A stretch of DNA of 6,748 nt, from positions 1 to 6,748 of the forward strand of contig DDCV01000108.1 of the NCBI GenBank assembly GCA_002335845.1, in the 5' to 3' direction. Position 1 is the first letter of the stretch. Each line of letters starts with the position of its first letter. Shown here piece after piece: positions 1 through 6,029 of this stretch. This stretch comes from Rickettsiales bacterium UBA1997. Its GTDB lineage: Bacteria; Pseudomonadota; Alphaproteobacteria; Rickettsiales; UBA1997. Below the pieces are notes generated by a model. It ran no database searches, had not been told where the DNA came from, and was given only the letters and a program-made list of their open reading frames with translations. Position numbers and translations under genes: made by a program.

Positions 1-288
1 GCAAAAAATGTTATTATAAAAGGTGGCCACTTAAAAAATAATGAGAAAGAGATACAAAATATTTTGCTTGATGAAAATAATTTATTTTACGAAGTAACTA
101 ACAAAAAATTACTAAATCAGCAGTTTCACGGCACTGGCTGCACTTTATCTTCAGCTATCGCTTGCAACTTATCACATAATTTAACAATTCAAGATGCACT
201 AAAAGAAGCTAATAAATATGTTTATGAGTCAATGATAGATGGTTTTACAGTGGGGAAGGGGTCTAATGTTTTGAATCACTTTCATTAA
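1..288 (+). CDS. thiD: ThiD, hydroxymethylpyrimidine (phosphate) kinase, C-terminal part (5' end outside window)
   Basis: ThiD phosphorylates HMP and HMP-P to HMP-PP, the pyrimidine half of thiamine, in the cytoplasm. Only about the last 95 residues are present; the reading frame is open to base 1, so the gene begins upstream. Seen in the sequence: a strand ending in VIIKGGH near the start, then FHGTGCTLSSAIA at about bases 124-162. This is the ribokinase-fold anion-hole and active-site loop of ThiD, with the GTGC cysteine at 139-141. A helix follows (DALKEANKYVYESM) and the tail GKGSNVLNHFH resembles the family's usual G-x-G-x-x-x-N-H-F/L ending. The stop is TAA at 286-288. The TTG at 64 is internal and not the true start. 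The last 26 bp overlap the end of the convergent DUF721 gene. A pyridoxal kinase of the same fold is the alternative, but the C-terminal motif favours ThiD. Whether it is fused to another thiamine enzyme cannot be seen. Confidence 0.88.
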   Translation, partial: AKNVIIKGGHLKNNEKEIQNILLDENNLFYEVTNKKLLNQQFHGTGCTLSSAIACNLSHNLTIQDALKEANKYVYESMIDGFTVGKGSNVLNHFH

Positions 289-778
289 AAATTACAGTTG
301 CTAGTTTTTTTAAAGTTTCCTGCAAATTTTTATCAGAAATGTTTTTAATATTTTTATTAACTAAATTTTTTTGATCCAAGCTTAGTTCTCTAGTATTCTC
401 TGATGATTTTTTAACCAAACGCGCTTCTTGCTTGATGTATATTTTAGATATTGCTTTATAACCATAAAAACCAGCAATTCTTTCAATAAAAATATCGCTA
501 TTATTTTTTAAAAAAAATCCAGCTGCAGAATTAAAGACAATTATATTAAGCTTAATAGATCCATCTTTTGCAAAGTTGATAGATTTTGGCTGGCAATAGT
601 TCGCATATTTCGTGCCAATAATATCTTGCCAATTTTTTGCTAAGCTATTTATCAAAGAGTATTTTTTGCTATTTTTAGTAGCTATTGGCTTTAATAAAAA
701 GTTAATTGAGTCCTCAACTGTCTTAAGTCCGCTAAACTTTTTACTGCCAAAGCTATAACTATTAATGTTTTTGTTCAT
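263..778 (-). CDS. DUF721 / DciA-like protein (probable replicative helicase loader)
   Basis: This is a 171-residue soluble protein with a DUF721-type core at about residues 41-117: a helix with a conserved Trp (LAKNWQDIIG, W50), a Pro after a polar stretch (QPKSI), then beta strands (IKLNIIVFNSAAGFFL), a helix (IFIERIAGFYGYKAI) and a closing strand (SKIYIKQ). In studied bacteria DciA/DUF721 proteins help load the DnaB replicative helicase; applying that role here is inference from the family. The basic, Lys/Asn-rich tail (residues about 118-171) has no recognisable motif. The ATG start lies inside the end of ispE (17-bp overlap), so translation is probably coupled to it; no Shine-Dalgarno is evident. 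The stop (TAG, 263-265) lies inside thiD on the other strand. It is the last gene of the minus-strand run. No signal peptide or membrane segment is seen. Similarity is by pattern only, so the symbol is left blank. Confidence 0.75.
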   Translation of the reverse strand: MNKNINSYSFGSKKFSGLKTVEDSINFLLKPIATKNSKKYSLINSLAKNWQDIIGTKYANYCQPKSINFAKDGSIKLNIIVFNSAAGFFLKNNSDIFIERIAGFYGYKAISKIYIKQEARLVKKSSENTRELSLDQKNLVNKNIKNISDKNLQETLKKLATVIFNESDSKH

Positions 779-1640
779 ATATAATATTAGATTTTCTAAC
801 GAAGTAATTGGGAAATTCTTTAAGACAGCTATTATAAGCCTTATCTAGATCTTTACTATTTTTAAAAATGGCAAAACATGTTGATCCAGATCCAGTCATT
901 TTAGCTTTGATTGGATTTTTATTATATAAAAAATTAATAATATTGGTAATTTCTGGATATTTTTTTTCTGCAATTTTTTCCAATTGATTGGGATATTTTT
1001 TTATTATATCTATAACGCTAGATTGCAAAATTTCTTCATTAGAGACTGGCTGAGAAAAATCATTTTTAAATGAAGAAAAAACCTCTTTGGTTGCCAGATT
1101 TATTTGTGGATTAACTAACAAAAAGGGAGTGGAGATAAACTCACTTATGTGAGAGTCGACAGTTCCTATATTTCTTATTATTGACGATTTATTTTCAAAG
1201 AAAAATGCCAAATCAGAGCCAAAATTAAAAGAAATCTCACGCAGCTCTTCTTTTTTAAGTCCAATATTGAATTCTCTATTCAGCAGCATCATAAAGAAAG
1301 CTCCATTACTAGATCCCCCACCAAGGCCAGCACCAACAGGAATGTTTTTTGTTATCTGTAGAGAAATATTTTTATTAATAGAATAATGTTTGCAAAAATA
1401 GCTAAATATTTTGGTTATAATATTATCCTTATTATTTATATTTTTAGCATAATCGCCAATAAAATTAATATTTAACTTCGGATTTGCAGTATTTGAGTTG
1501 CAAATATTAAATTTCAGTTCGTCAAAAATATCAACAAAAGCAAAAACAGATTCAAGATTGTGAAAGCCATCTTGATTTCTTGATATAATTTTTAGAAAAA
1601 GATTTATTTTGCCGGGTGTTTTGATTATCTTCGCTGACAC
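762..1640 (-). CDS. ispE: IspE, 4-diphosphocytidyl-2-C-methyl-D-erythritol kinase
   Basis: IspE is the ATP-dependent kinase of the MEP (non-mevalonate) isoprenoid pathway; it phosphorylates the 2-OH of CDP-methylerythritol in the cytoplasm. At 292 residues it has normal family length. GHMP-kinase features are in order: N-terminal PGKINLFL (K11 corresponds to the catalytic Lys of PAKLNLFL); the ATP-binding glycine loop PVGAGLGGGSSN at 101-112; the catalytic Asp in FGSDLAFF (D143); and the C-terminal GHMP motif KMTGSGSTCFAIF at 247-259. The start is GTG at 1640, the only usable start, because an in-frame stop lies three codons upstream. Only 9 bp separate it from the end of htrA. The 3' end overlaps the DUF721 gene by 17 bp. 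The segment after D143 (DLAFFFENKSSIIRNIG) departs from the usual DVPFFL-G-x-A pattern, though key residues remain. IspE implies a working MEP pathway, which Rickettsia lacks. Confidence 0.95.
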   Translation of the reverse strand: MSAKIIKTPGKINLFLKIISRNQDGFHNLESVFAFVDIFDELKFNICNSNTANPKLNINFIGDYAKNINNKDNIITKIFSYFCKHYSINKNISLQITKNIPVGAGLGGGSSNGAFFMMLLNREFNIGLKKEELREISFNFGSDLAFFFENKSSIIRNIGTVDSHISEFISTPFLLVNPQINLATKEVFSSFKNDFSQPVSNEEILQSSVIDIIKKYPNQLEKIAEKKYPEITNIINFLYNKNPIKAKMTGSGSTCFAIFKNSKDLDKAYNSCLKEFPNYFVRKSNIIYEQKH

Positions 1641-1649
1641 CTTAAGGGG

Positions 1650-3101
1650 TTATTTGATGTTGAGTACGATAGGATAGTTATTACTATTTCTTGTAATAAA
1701 GAGCATAAGCTTTTCCGATCCCTTATGATTTTTAATTATTTTTTGTAGCTGCTTAATGTTTTTAAAGTTATTTTGATTGGCCATGATAATTACATCTCCA
1801 GCTTTAACTCCTTTTAAATTAGCTTCAGATTTTTTATCAACATCAGTTATTAAGGCACCCTCTATATCAGCTGGTAAATCAAGATATTCTTTATGATCTC
1901 TTGTTAAATCTATTGTTGTAATGCCTAAAAATCTAAATGAATCATCGCTAAATACCTCAAGCAATTTTTGATTTTTATCTAAAGCATCAAAATCTTGTGG
2001 AGATTTAACAACTAAAACATTTAACTTCTTAATTTTTCCTTGTCGTAACACTTCAATTTTTGCTTTTTTTCCAATTTCATATTGTGATATAATATTGGGA
2101 AGCATCTTCATTTGTTTTATTTCTACATCATCAATTCTAACCACTATGTCTGAAGGCTTTATTCCTGCTTTTTCGGCTGGACCATTATCTGTGATATCAT
2201 TTATAAAAGCGCCATTATTGCTATCTAAATTCATAGCTTGAGCAATTTCTTCAGATACATCGCGCACAGTAACTCCAATCCAACCACGAATAACTTGACC
2301 ATTTTCTTTTAATTGCAGGATAACATTTTTAGCAATTTGCGATGGAATAGCAAATCCCAAGCCAACATTACCTCCGGTTGGTGATAATATGGCCGTACTA
2401 ATGCCAATAATTTCTCCATTAAGATTAAACATAGGTCCTCCAGAGTTACCAGTGTTTATTGCAGCATCGGTTTGAAGATATTCTTGTATTTCACCATTTT
2501 TTAGATTTCGACCCTTGGCTGATATTATTCCTGTTGAAACCGATTTTCCAAGGCCATAAGGATTTCCAACTACAATTATATGATTTCCTACCTTAACTCG
2601 CGATGAATCACCAATTATTGCTGATTTTAGATTATCAGCATCAATCTTGAGTAGGGCAAGATCGGTTTTTTTGTCATAGCCAATTATTTTGGCGGGAAAT
2701 TTTTTGTCATCATGAAGCGTGACATTGATTGATGACGAATCTTTTATAACATGGTAGCTAGTTGCTACATAGCCGTCACTATCAACAATAAAACCTGATC
2801 CAACTGAAGATAAATCGCCACCATCCAAAGAATCTTTATTTTGTCTAGATACTATATCAACAACAGATGGCAAAATATATGACACTAGGTCTGTTACGTC
2901 ATAGGCTATTAGATTTTTTTTAACTAAAGATTTTTTAATATCTTCATCTGATTTTTGTAAATTTTTATTATCAGTTAATTTCTGATCTACCCCTTTTGAT
3001 TCGCTAGACTTATTATCTTCCAAAGAAGCAAAGGATTGCGGAGTAATAAGGCTATAAATAAAAAGCAACGCTACAGATAGCCTGATAGTTAATTTTATCA
3101 T
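1650..3101 (-). CDS. htrA: HtrA/DegP (Do-like) periplasmic serine protease with two PDZ domains
   Basis: This is an ATP-independent serine protease/chaperone that degrades or refolds damaged envelope proteins in the periplasm. At 483 residues it is close to DegP/DegQ length. A signal peptide is visible: basic start MIKLTIR, hydrophobic core to about residue 20, and likely cleavage after SFA (25). A charged, low-complexity linker covers about 27-65. The trypsin-like domain (about 70-265) carries the full triad: H117 (ATSYHVI), D147 (KKTDLALLKI) and S220 (NTGNSGGP). PDZ1 lies at about 272-365 (RGWIGVTVRDV; GPAEKAGIKPSDIVVRID) and PDZ2 at about 390-480 (GALITDVDKKSEANLKGVKAGDVI). The ATG overlaps the hflC stop as ATGA (3098-3101), suggesting translational coupling; no clear Shine-Dalgarno is seen. 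The hflK-hflC-htrA order is a common alphaproteobacterial arrangement. The His motif is SYH rather than the usual TNxH, a minor variation. DegP, DegQ and MucD subtypes cannot be separated from sequence alone. Confidence 0.96.
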   Translation of the reverse strand: MIKLTIRLSVALLFIYSLITPQSFASLEDNKSSESKGVDQKLTDNKNLQKSDEDIKKSLVKKNLIAYDVTDLVSYILPSVVDIVSRQNKDSLDGGDLSSVGSGFIVDSDGYVATSYHVIKDSSSINVTLHDDKKFPAKIIGYDKKTDLALLKIDADNLKSAIIGDSSRVKVGNHIIVVGNPYGLGKSVSTGIISAKGRNLKNGEIQEYLQTDAAINTGNSGGPMFNLNGEIIGISTAILSPTGGNVGLGFAIPSQIAKNVILQLKENGQVIRGWIGVTVRDVSEEIAQAMNLDSNNGAFINDITDNGPAEKAGIKPSDIVVRIDDVEIKQMKMLPNIISQYEIGKKAKIEVLRQGKIKKLNVLVVKSPQDFDALDKNQKLLEVFSDDSFRFLGITTIDLTRDHKEYLDLPADIEGALITDVDKKSEANLKGVKAGDVIIMANQNNFKNIKQLQKIIKNHKGSEKLMLFITRNSNNYPIVLNIK

Positions 3102-3955
3102 TTATTGCCAAAATGCTTAAAGAACTGACTGTCAGGAGATATTATGAAATTGGTATTTTCTTTGGTGAATGATTTTTCATAAGCTTTCATAGAGCGATAA
3201 AATTCAGCAAAATCTGCATCTCTATTATAGCCATTGGCATATATTCTGTTAGCCGTTGACTCGCCCAAGCCTTTTGTAAGGTTTGCCTTTTTCTCCGCCT
3301 CAGCCAATATTATAGTTCTTTCTTTATCAGCTTGAGCTCTTATTTTATCAGATTCTTCAGCGCCTTCGGCACGAATTTCTCTAGCCTCTTTTTCTCTTTC
3401 TGCACGCATTCTAGCAAAGATTGAATTAGAGTTCTCTTTTGGTAAATCAGATCTCATAATTCTTACATCAACTATATCGATGCCATATATCTTAGCCTCC
3501 TCATTAACAACATCCTTGATTCTCGTCATAATGTCGCCACGATTATCGGTAAGAAGTTGATTTAACTTAAACTCACCAATAATCTTTCTTAAACTCGAAT
3601 CAAGAACAGCAGAAAGTTTAGATGATATACCAACAACACTTCTAACTGTGGTAAAGAATTTTAAAGGATCAGTTATTTTATATTTAGTAAAAGCATTAAT
3701 AATGATTCTTTTTTGGTCATTAGCTATCAGCTCTTGGTCCGTGATACTTAAATCAAGTATACGATTGTCAAAAAAGATTAAATTTTGAATAAAAGGAATT
3801 TTAAAGCTAAGACCTGGATCTGTTATAACTCTAACAGGCTCACCAAATTGAAGAACCAGCACTTGCTCTCTTTGATCAACCTTAAAGGTGGTACTAAAAA
3901 ATGTAATAAAAGCAATTGCGGATATTATTAATATTTTTTTTGTCTTACTATTCAT
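3098..3955 (-). CDS. hflC: HflC, SPFH/band-7 membrane protein of the HflKC complex
   Basis: HflC pairs with HflK in an inner-membrane complex that surrounds and modulates the FtsH protease in studied bacteria; most of the protein is on the periplasmic side. It has 285 residues. A short basic N-terminus is followed by one membrane segment at about 7-23 (KILIISAIAFITFFSTTF). The SPFH domain begins with VDQREQVLVLQFGEPVRV and PGLSFKIPF. An Ala/Glu/Arg-rich helical region at about 182-226 (RMRAEREKEAREIRAEGAEE and onward) is the typical coiled coil. The tail ANGYNRDADFAEFYRSMKAY is characteristic of HflC and separates it from HflK and other band-7 proteins. The ATG is 7 bp after the hflK stop, with an AGGCGAAG stretch just upstream that may serve as a weak ribosome binding site. 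The stop overlaps the htrA start. FtsH is not in this window. Confidence 0.96.
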   Translation of the reverse strand: MNSKTKKILIISAIAFITFFSTTFKVDQREQVLVLQFGEPVRVITDPGLSFKIPFIQNLIFFDNRILDLSITDQELIANDQKRIIINAFTKYKITDPLKFFTTVRSVVGISSKLSAVLDSSLRKIIGEFKLNQLLTDNRGDIMTRIKDVVNEEAKIYGIDIVDVRIMRSDLPKENSNSIFARMRAEREKEAREIRAEGAEESDKIRAQADKERTIILAEAEKKANLTKGLGESTANRIYANGYNRDADFAEFYRSMKAYEKSFTKENTNFIISPDSQFFKHFGNK

Positions 3956-3962
3956 ACTTCGC

Positions 3963-5117
3963 CTATTTAATATTTAAACTTTTGTTATTTATTGGTAGAT
4001 AAGGTACTAATCCAGATTTAGATGTTCCGCTATCTATAATAATTTTATCTATTTTACCATATATTTTTTCCATGGTTTCTATATATATTCTGCTACGAGT
4101 AACTCTCTTAGCGCGAGCATATTGCTTATAAACCTCTAAAAATCTTCCAATTTCACCTTCAGCTTTGGCAATAACCTCTTGACGATAAGCCTCCGCCTCT
4201 TGAGTCATTTTAAAAGCCTTACCTTTGGCTCTTGGAATGATATCATTGGCATAAGATTCAGCTTGGTTAATAACTTCTCGATTATTAGCTCTTGCAGTTT
4301 GAACATCGCGATAAGAGTCAATGACTTGAGAAGGTGGATCTACACGACGTAATTGCACAAGCGCTATCTGTACCCCTGAATCATAAGAGTCCAAAATATC
4401 TTGCAGCAATTCTTTAGCCTGATCTTCGATGCGTTTTTTACCGGGAGCTAAGGCATCTGCAATAGGTGTGCGAGCAATTATTTCACGCATAGCACTTTCG
4501 GAAGATTTTCTAATGGTATCAACCGGATTAGAAACATTAAATATAAAGTTTTTAATATTAGAAATTTGCCATTGAATTTGGAATTCAATATCAACAATAT
4601 TCTCATCTCCAGTTAACATTAAGCTTTCAGCCTCTAAATTACGGTTTGAATATTTTCTATTGCTCGAGATAAATCCAAACTCTTCAGTATTTACATTGGC
4701 AACACTTAGCTTGATAACTTTTCCAATGGGGTAGGGGATATGATAATTAAGTCCAGGAGTTGATATTGAATAAAATTCACCAAAATACAAGACTACAGCT
4801 TCTTCATCAGGCTCGACTTTATAAAAGCCAGTAACAAGCCATAATAAAGCAAAAGATAAGATTATTATACCAAATAGTGATTTTTTATTTTTATTATTAG
4901 GCATTTTGGTTGTCTTGTCTTTTTTACCATTACCATTTTGACCGCCACCAAATGCTTCATTGAGAATTTTTTTTACAAAATCCTCGCCTTTTTTTAAAAT
5001 TTCATCAAGATCTGCCTCTGGTTTATTATTAGGCTTATTGGTTTTTTTACTATTATCACCATTATTATCCCAAGGACCCCAGGGACCTCCTTGGTTTGCA
5101 AAAATTTTTTTAAACAT
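3963..5117 (-). CDS. hflK: HflK, SPFH/band-7 membrane protein of the HflKC complex
   Basis: HflK is the partner of HflC in the FtsH-associated SPFH complex of the inner membrane. It has 384 residues. The cytoplasmic N-terminus is long and rich in Gly, Asn, Pro and Lys (about 1-78) and opens with NQGGPWGPWDNNG, the Gly-Pro-Trp motif typical of alphaproteobacterial HflK. One membrane segment lies at about 80-98 (SLFGIIILSFALLWLVTGF). The SPFH domain follows (VEPDEEAVVLYFGEF, PGLNYHIPYPIG, then a long strand/helix region containing REIIARTPIADAL). A helical Ala/Glu/Lys-rich region spans about 270-335 (ARANNREVINQAESYANDII; KAFKMTQEAEAYRQEVIAKA). The C-terminal VPYLPINN matches the usual conserved HflK tail. 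It is the first gene of the minus-strand operon. The start has no obvious Shine-Dalgarno; the strong AAGGAGGT nearby lies inside codons 8-11 and cannot serve this start. Expression probably comes from the divergent region at 5118-5196. Confidence 0.96.
   Translation of the reverse strand: MFKKIFANQGGPWGPWDNNGDNSKKTNKPNNKPEADLDEILKKGEDFVKKILNEAFGGGQNGNGKKDKTTKMPNNKNKKSLFGIIILSFALLWLVTGFYKVEPDEEAVVLYFGEFYSISTPGLNYHIPYPIGKVIKLSVANVNTEEFGFISSNRKYSNRNLEAESLMLTGDENIVDIEFQIQWQISNIKNFIFNVSNPVDTIRKSSESAMREIIARTPIADALAPGKKRIEDQAKELLQDILDSYDSGVQIALVQLRRVDPPSQVIDSYRDVQTARANNREVINQAESYANDIIPRAKGKAFKMTQEAEAYRQEVIAKAEGEIGRFLEVYKQYARAKRVTRSRIYIETMEKIYGKIDKIIIDSGTSKSGLVPYLPINNKSLNIK
5070..5094. repeat. GC-rich inverted repeat within the hflK 5' coding region
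   Basis: The arms CCAAGGA (5070-5076) and TCCTTGG (5088-5094) are perfect 7-bp complements around an 11-base loop; this is unusually GC-rich for the window. In the hflK message it would form a hairpin about 23 nt after the start codon, and the upstream arm and loop hold AAGGAGGT, a perfect anti-anti-SD match (plus coordinates 5085-5092). The simplest explanation is that it encodes the conserved QGGPWGPW peptide, whose Gly, Pro and Trp codons force GC. A translational or folding role is speculative. Confidence 0.35.
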
Positions 5118-5196
5118 AGGTCTAGATTATCTTGAATTGAAAATACATTAATAGTTAATCTAAGATTGTTAATTTCAAAAATAAACCAATTTCGCT
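5118..5196. promoter_or_regulatory. Divergent promoter region between hflK and mrp
   Basis: This 79-bp AT-rich gap separates the start codons of hflK (minus) and mrp (plus) and is the only intergenic gap longer than 10 bp, so promoters for both transcription units probably lie here. On the minus strand, TTGAAA (5178-5173) is a possible -35 for hflK, but only weak -10 candidates follow (TATTAA at 5153-5148 with a 19-base spacer); GATAAT close to the hflK start is an alternative -10 without a good -35. The odd-centred palindrome AATCT-A-AGATT (5157-5167) sits near the middle and could be an operator, but it is short. No clear heat-shock promoter is seen. Confidence 0.5.
5137..5166 (+). promoter_or_regulatory. 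Candidate sigma-70-type promoter for mrp
   Basis: TTGAAA (5137-5142) and TAAGAT (5161-5166) are separated by 18 bases, matching the housekeeping promoter pattern reasonably well. Transcription would start near 5173, about 24 bases before the mrp ATG, leaving a short leader with no evident Shine-Dalgarno. In DNA this AT-rich such matches arise easily by chance; the position in a divergent gap is the main support. Confidence 0.35.
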
Positions 5197-6009
5197 ATGA
5201 ATTTTAATGATAATAAAAAATTATCGGACTTTACTGGCCCTAAGGCACAAAATCTTAAAATAGCCAATGTTAAAAAAATTATTGCCATAGCTTCTGCTAA
5301 AGGCGGCGTTGGCAAATCGACAATAGCTTGCAATTTAGCTGCTATGATGGCGCGAAATGGTAAAAATGTTGCTTTGGTTGACGCTGATATTTACGGACCT
5401 TCAGTGCCATATATCATGAACATAAAGGGTAAGCCAAAAATTAAGGATTCTCTTTTTATCCCAGCTATCTCAAATTTTGTAAAATGCATGTCAATTGGCA
5501 TGATATTGGATGATGGTATTGCAGGAGTTTGGCGCGGCCCTATGACCAATAAAATCCTTAATCAATTATTAAGGACGGTAAATTGGAGCTTTGATGGCAA
5601 CAATGTTGATTGTATGATCATTGATATGCCACCCGGAACTGGTGATGTTTATTTAAGCTTAGCGCAAAATTTTGAATTAGACGGAGTTGTGATAGTTTCA
5701 ACTCCGCAAAATTTATCAATCATTGATGTCGAGCGTTCAATTGATTGCTTTAAAAAACTTAATATACCAATTCTTGGCATTATACAAAATATGTCTTATT
5801 TTACCAGCGATAATCAAAAGCATTATTTGTTTGGAGAAGATGGCGCTAAAAATTTATCATTAAAAAATAAAATAGAATTTTTAGGTGAGCTGCCAATTGA
5901 TAAAGAAATTTCAAAGTTAAGTGATGATAGAAAGTTAATAGCCAATCAAGATATGGAGCTAGATATAAATAAAACCTTATATTATATATCTAAAAAATTA
6001 TGCCATTAA
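5197..6009 (+). CDS. mrp: Mrp/ApbC/Nbp35-type P-loop ATPase, short form without MIP18 domain or CxxC
   Basis: This is a cytoplasmic deviant-Walker-A ATPase of the Mrp/ApbC/Nbp35 family, members of which carry or transfer iron-sulfur clusters. It has 270 residues. Features in order: [16 protein letters not shown] with the signature K35 and P-loop K40; [14 protein letters not shown] (62-74, switch I and the Mrp signature); [15 protein letters not shown] (111-125); [17 protein letters not shown] (141-157, Walker B/switch II); [19 protein letters not shown] (165-183); and IIQNMSYF (195-202). Many Mrp proteins are about 350-380 residues with an N-terminal MIP18 (DUF59) domain; here only about 27 residues precede the ATPase, and an in-frame stop at 5182-5184 shows no longer start exists. 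After NMSYF the usual CPxC is replaced by [15 protein letters not shown], and no CxxC occurs anywhere (isolated Cys at 45, 97, 139, 184 and 269). The MPPGTGD and WRGPM motifs rule out MinD or ParA. It is read divergently from hflK. Confidence 0.93.
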   Translation: MNFNDNKKLSDFTGPKAQNLKIANVKKIIAIASAKGGVGKSTIACNLAAMMARNGKNVALVDADIYGPSVPYIMNIKGKPKIKDSLFIPAISNFVKCMSIGMILDDGIAGVWRGPMTNKILNQLLRTVNWSFDGNNVDCMIIDMPPGTGDVYLSLAQNFELDGVVIVSTPQNLSIIDVERSIDCFKKLNIPILGIIQNMSYFTSDNQKHYLFGEDGAKNLSLKNKIEFLGELPIDKEISKLSDDRKLIANQDMELDINKTLYYISKKLCH

Positions 6010-6012
6010 AAG

Positions 6013-6018
6013 AAAGGA
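6013..6018 (+). promoter_or_regulatory. Shine-Dalgarno for the alpha/beta hydrolase
   Basis: AAAGGA lies 11 bases before the ATG at 6030 and just after the mrp stop. It is the clearest Shine-Dalgarno in the window; most other starts here have none. It favours 6030 over the in-frame ATG at 6000, which lacks an upstream purine-rich site, although the spacing is slightly long. Confidence 0.45.
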
Positions 6019-6029
6019 TTAAAAGTGCT

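Noticed and set aside
64..288. Separate small protein starting at TTG 64
   Set aside because: The same frame is open to base 1 and the upstream residues (VIIKGGH) fit ThiD, so this is the tail of a cut-off gene and not an independent small gene.
263..340. Possible intrinsic terminator near the thiD / DUF721 junction (T-run at 306-311)
   Set aside because: The T-run lies in DUF721 coding sequence and no stable GC-rich stem precedes it; T- and A-runs are common throughout this AT-rich window.
4960..5151. 63-codon plus-strand open frame opposite the hflK N-terminus
   Set aside because: It lies antisense to the well-supported hflK N-terminal region, has no family resemblance, and its Pro/Gln/Gly stretch is just the complement of the conserved GGPWGPW codons.
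5173..5178. Heat-shock (RpoH-type) promoter for hflK
   Set aside because: TTGAAA is present on the minus strand, but no C-rich -10 element of the RpoH type follows at the right distance.
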